From: CAMLOF01 sp966692625
GTDB lineage: Bacteria; Pseudomonadota; Gammaproteobacteria; Burkholderiales; Burkholderiaceae_C
Assembly: GCA_966692625.1 (NCBI GenBank)
Contig: CBKZAG010000198.1
Span: forward strand, 1 to 6,187
DNA length: 6,187 nucleotides
Direction of reading: 5' to 3'
Part shown: piece after piece, positions 4,920 to 6,187 of the stretch
Position numbering within the stretch: position 1 is the first letter of the stretch
How the letters are laid out: every line of letters begins with the position of its first letter
Made by a program: the position numbers and the translations under genes
The notes under the pieces: generated by a model
What the model saw: only the letters and a program-made list of their open reading frames with translations
Database searches by the model: none
Told to the model about the DNA's origin: nothing

Positions 4920-6187
4920 CGCCGGTCACCCCCGTGGCCAGTGGCGGCGCGGGCGCTGCCACGCTGCGTGGTGCTGGCGGGTTCGGCCTCTTCGCCCATG
5001 GCCTTGGCCAACTGGGCAACGCTGTCAGCGAAGGGGGCCTGCTCGCGCATGTCCTGCATGAGGAACTTTTGCAGGGCAGGAAACAGCATGATGGAACGGT
5101 CCGTTTCGGGATCGCTGCCTGCCACATAGGCGCCCAACTGGATGAGGTCGCGGCTTTTTTGGTAGCGCGAGTATGCCTGGCGGTAGCGGCGCGACAGTTC
5201 GTAGTGCCGGGGCGTGACCACGTTGTGCATGACGCGCGAAGCAGAAGCCTCGACATCGATGGCAGGGTAGATGCCTGACTCGGCCATGGAGCGGGACAGC
5301 ACGATGTGGCCGTCCAGGATGGCGCGTGCGGCGTCGGCAATCGGGTCTTGCTGGTCGTCGCCTTCCGACAGCACGGTGTAGAACGCTGTGATGGAGCCGT
5401 GGCCTTCAGGGCCGTTGCCGCTGCGTTCCACGAGTTGCGGCAGTTTGGCAAAGCAACTGGGTGGGTAGCCCTTGGTGGCGGGCGGTTCACCAATGGCCAG
5501 GGCGATTTCACGCTGTGCCATGGCGTAGCGGCTGAGCGAGTCCATGAGCAGGAGCACGTCCAGCCCGTCATCGCGGAAATGCTCGGCAATGGCCGTGGCG
5601 TAGTTGGCGCCTTGCATGCGGACGAGCGGCGGGGAATCTGCGGGCGCGGCCACCACCACGGCGCGCTGCAGGCCTTCTGCGCCCAGGATGTCTTCGATGA
5701 ATTCCTTGACTTCGCGGCCGCGCTCGCCAATGAGCCCGACGACGATGACATCAGCCTTGGTGAAGCGGGCCATCATGCCCAGCAGCACGCTCTTGCCCAC
5801 GCCAGAACCCGCGAACAGGCCAATGCGCTGGCCGCGCCCAACGGTGAGCAGCGCATTGATGGCGCGCACGCCCGTGTCCAGCGGCTGGCGCACCGGGGCA
5901 CGGTCCATGGAGTTGATGGGCGCGCGCTCCAACGCTTCCACTTCGATATTGTTCAGTGGCCCCTGGTGGTCCAGCGGGTGGCCGTAGGCATCAACCACGC
6001 GCCCGAGGAGGCCGGGGCCCAGGGGCAAGCGGAGCACCCCGCGGTCATTCGGCAGAATGGGTTTGGGCCCCTGCCCCAGCCTGGGCTGGGGGCGGTAGGG
6101 GGCCAGGGGGCGCACCCTGGCGCCGCTGGCAAGGCCCTGAACATCGCCCGCAGGCATGAGGTAGGCGCGTTCGTTGGCGAATCCCAC
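4916..6187 (-). CDS. fliI: FliI, flagellum-specific export ATPase (5' end cut by window edge)
   Basis: FliI is the hexameric ATPase of the flagellar type III export apparatus and resembles the F1 beta subunit. The visible 423 residues hold the end of the N-terminal beta-barrel domain, the whole catalytic domain and the C-terminal domain. Counting from the window edge, Walker A is AGSGVGKS at 126-133, the catalytic loop GERGRE is at 154-159, Walker B VLLLMDS is at 211-217, and the alpha/beta ATPase signature PAIDVEASAS is at 308-317. All catalytic residues are present. The GTG at the very edge is an internal Val codon, matching the VGF...LMP segment near residue 69 of E. coli FliI, so roughly 65-70 residues are missing. 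Unusual parts are a Pro/Arg/Gly-rich insert at about 27-50 and a hydrophilic tail after about 398. The stop overlaps the fliJ start. Gene order predicts fliH upstream, outside the window. Confidence 0.98.
   Translation of the reverse strand: MGFANERAYLMPAGDVQGLASGARVRPLAPYRPQPRLGQGPKPILPNDRGVLRLPLGPGLLGRVVDAYGHPLDHQGPLNNIEVEALERAPINSMDRAPVRQPLDTGVRAINALLTVGRGQRIGLFAGSGVGKSVLLGMMARFTKADVIVVGLIGERGREVKEFIEDILGAEGLQRAVVVAAPADSPPLVRMQGANYATAIAEHFRDDGLDVLLLMDSLSRYAMAQREIALAIGEPPATKGYPPSCFAKLPQLVERSGNGPEGHGSITAFYTVLSEGDDQQDPIADAARAILDGHIVLSRSMAESGIYPAIDVEASASRVMHNVVTPRHYELSRRYRQAYSRYQKSRDLIQLGAYVAGSDPETDRSIMLFPALQKFLMQDMREQAPFADSVAQLAKAMGEEAEPASTTQRGSARAATGHGGDRR

Noticed and set aside
4636..5751. 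A minus-strand open frame of 371 codons overlapping fliI and fliJ
   Set aside because: It is in another frame of the same strand as fliI and fliJ, is very rich in Ser, Pro, Arg and Ala, and shows no domain. Both real proteins are well conserved across the same bases.
6185..6187. GTG at the window edge as the start of FliI
   Set aside because: The residue aligns with an internal Val of E. coli FliI and the N-terminal barrel would be mostly missing. The gene is cut by the window and does not start there.

Overview
This window is one continuous block of flagellar genes, all read on the minus strand. In transcription order (from high to low coordinates) they are fliI (5' end missing), fliJ, fliK, then an intrinsic terminator and a short promoter-sized gap, then fliL, fliM, fliN, fliO and fliP (last few codons missing). 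Every gene is recognisable from its protein. No mobile element, tRNA, rRNA, CRISPR array or foreign-looking segment is visible. The DNA is G+C-rich, with G/C-dominated third codon positions. The gene order and protein sequences suggest a motile, polarly or peritrichously flagellated betaproteobacterium. Burkholderiales, and most likely Comamonadaceae (Acidovorax/Comamonas-like), is my best guess; this rests on protein style and not on a database search.

Right part (about 3190-6187): fliI, fliJ and fliK form a tightly coupled run. The fliI stop and fliJ start share an ATGA, and so do the fliJ stop and fliK start. FliI is the export ATPase, FliJ its coiled-coil partner in the stalk of the export gate, and FliK the hook-length ruler that switches export specificity. 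The run ends just after fliK in a perfect hairpin with a seven-U tract (3144-3172).

Middle gap (3038-3189): this is the only non-coding stretch of any size, about 150 bases. It holds the fliK terminator and the leader of fliL. Because the terminator is strong, fliLMNOP probably has its own promoter here, but no textbook promoter stands out.

Left part (1-3037): fliL, fliM, fliN, fliO and fliP are close-packed, with gaps or overlaps of -11 to +29 bases, and form a second transcription unit that runs off the window, presumably into fliQ and fliR. FliL is a stator-associated membrane protein, FliM and FliN build the C-ring switch, and FliO and FliP belong to the membrane export gate.

The window looks like an ordinary, conserved flagellar locus, and I see no undescribed system in it. 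The points worth a second look are small: the operon boundary, the start codon of fliN, the missing ribosome-binding site of fliO, a diverged FliK C-terminal motif, and a proline-rich insert and a C-terminal tail in FliI.
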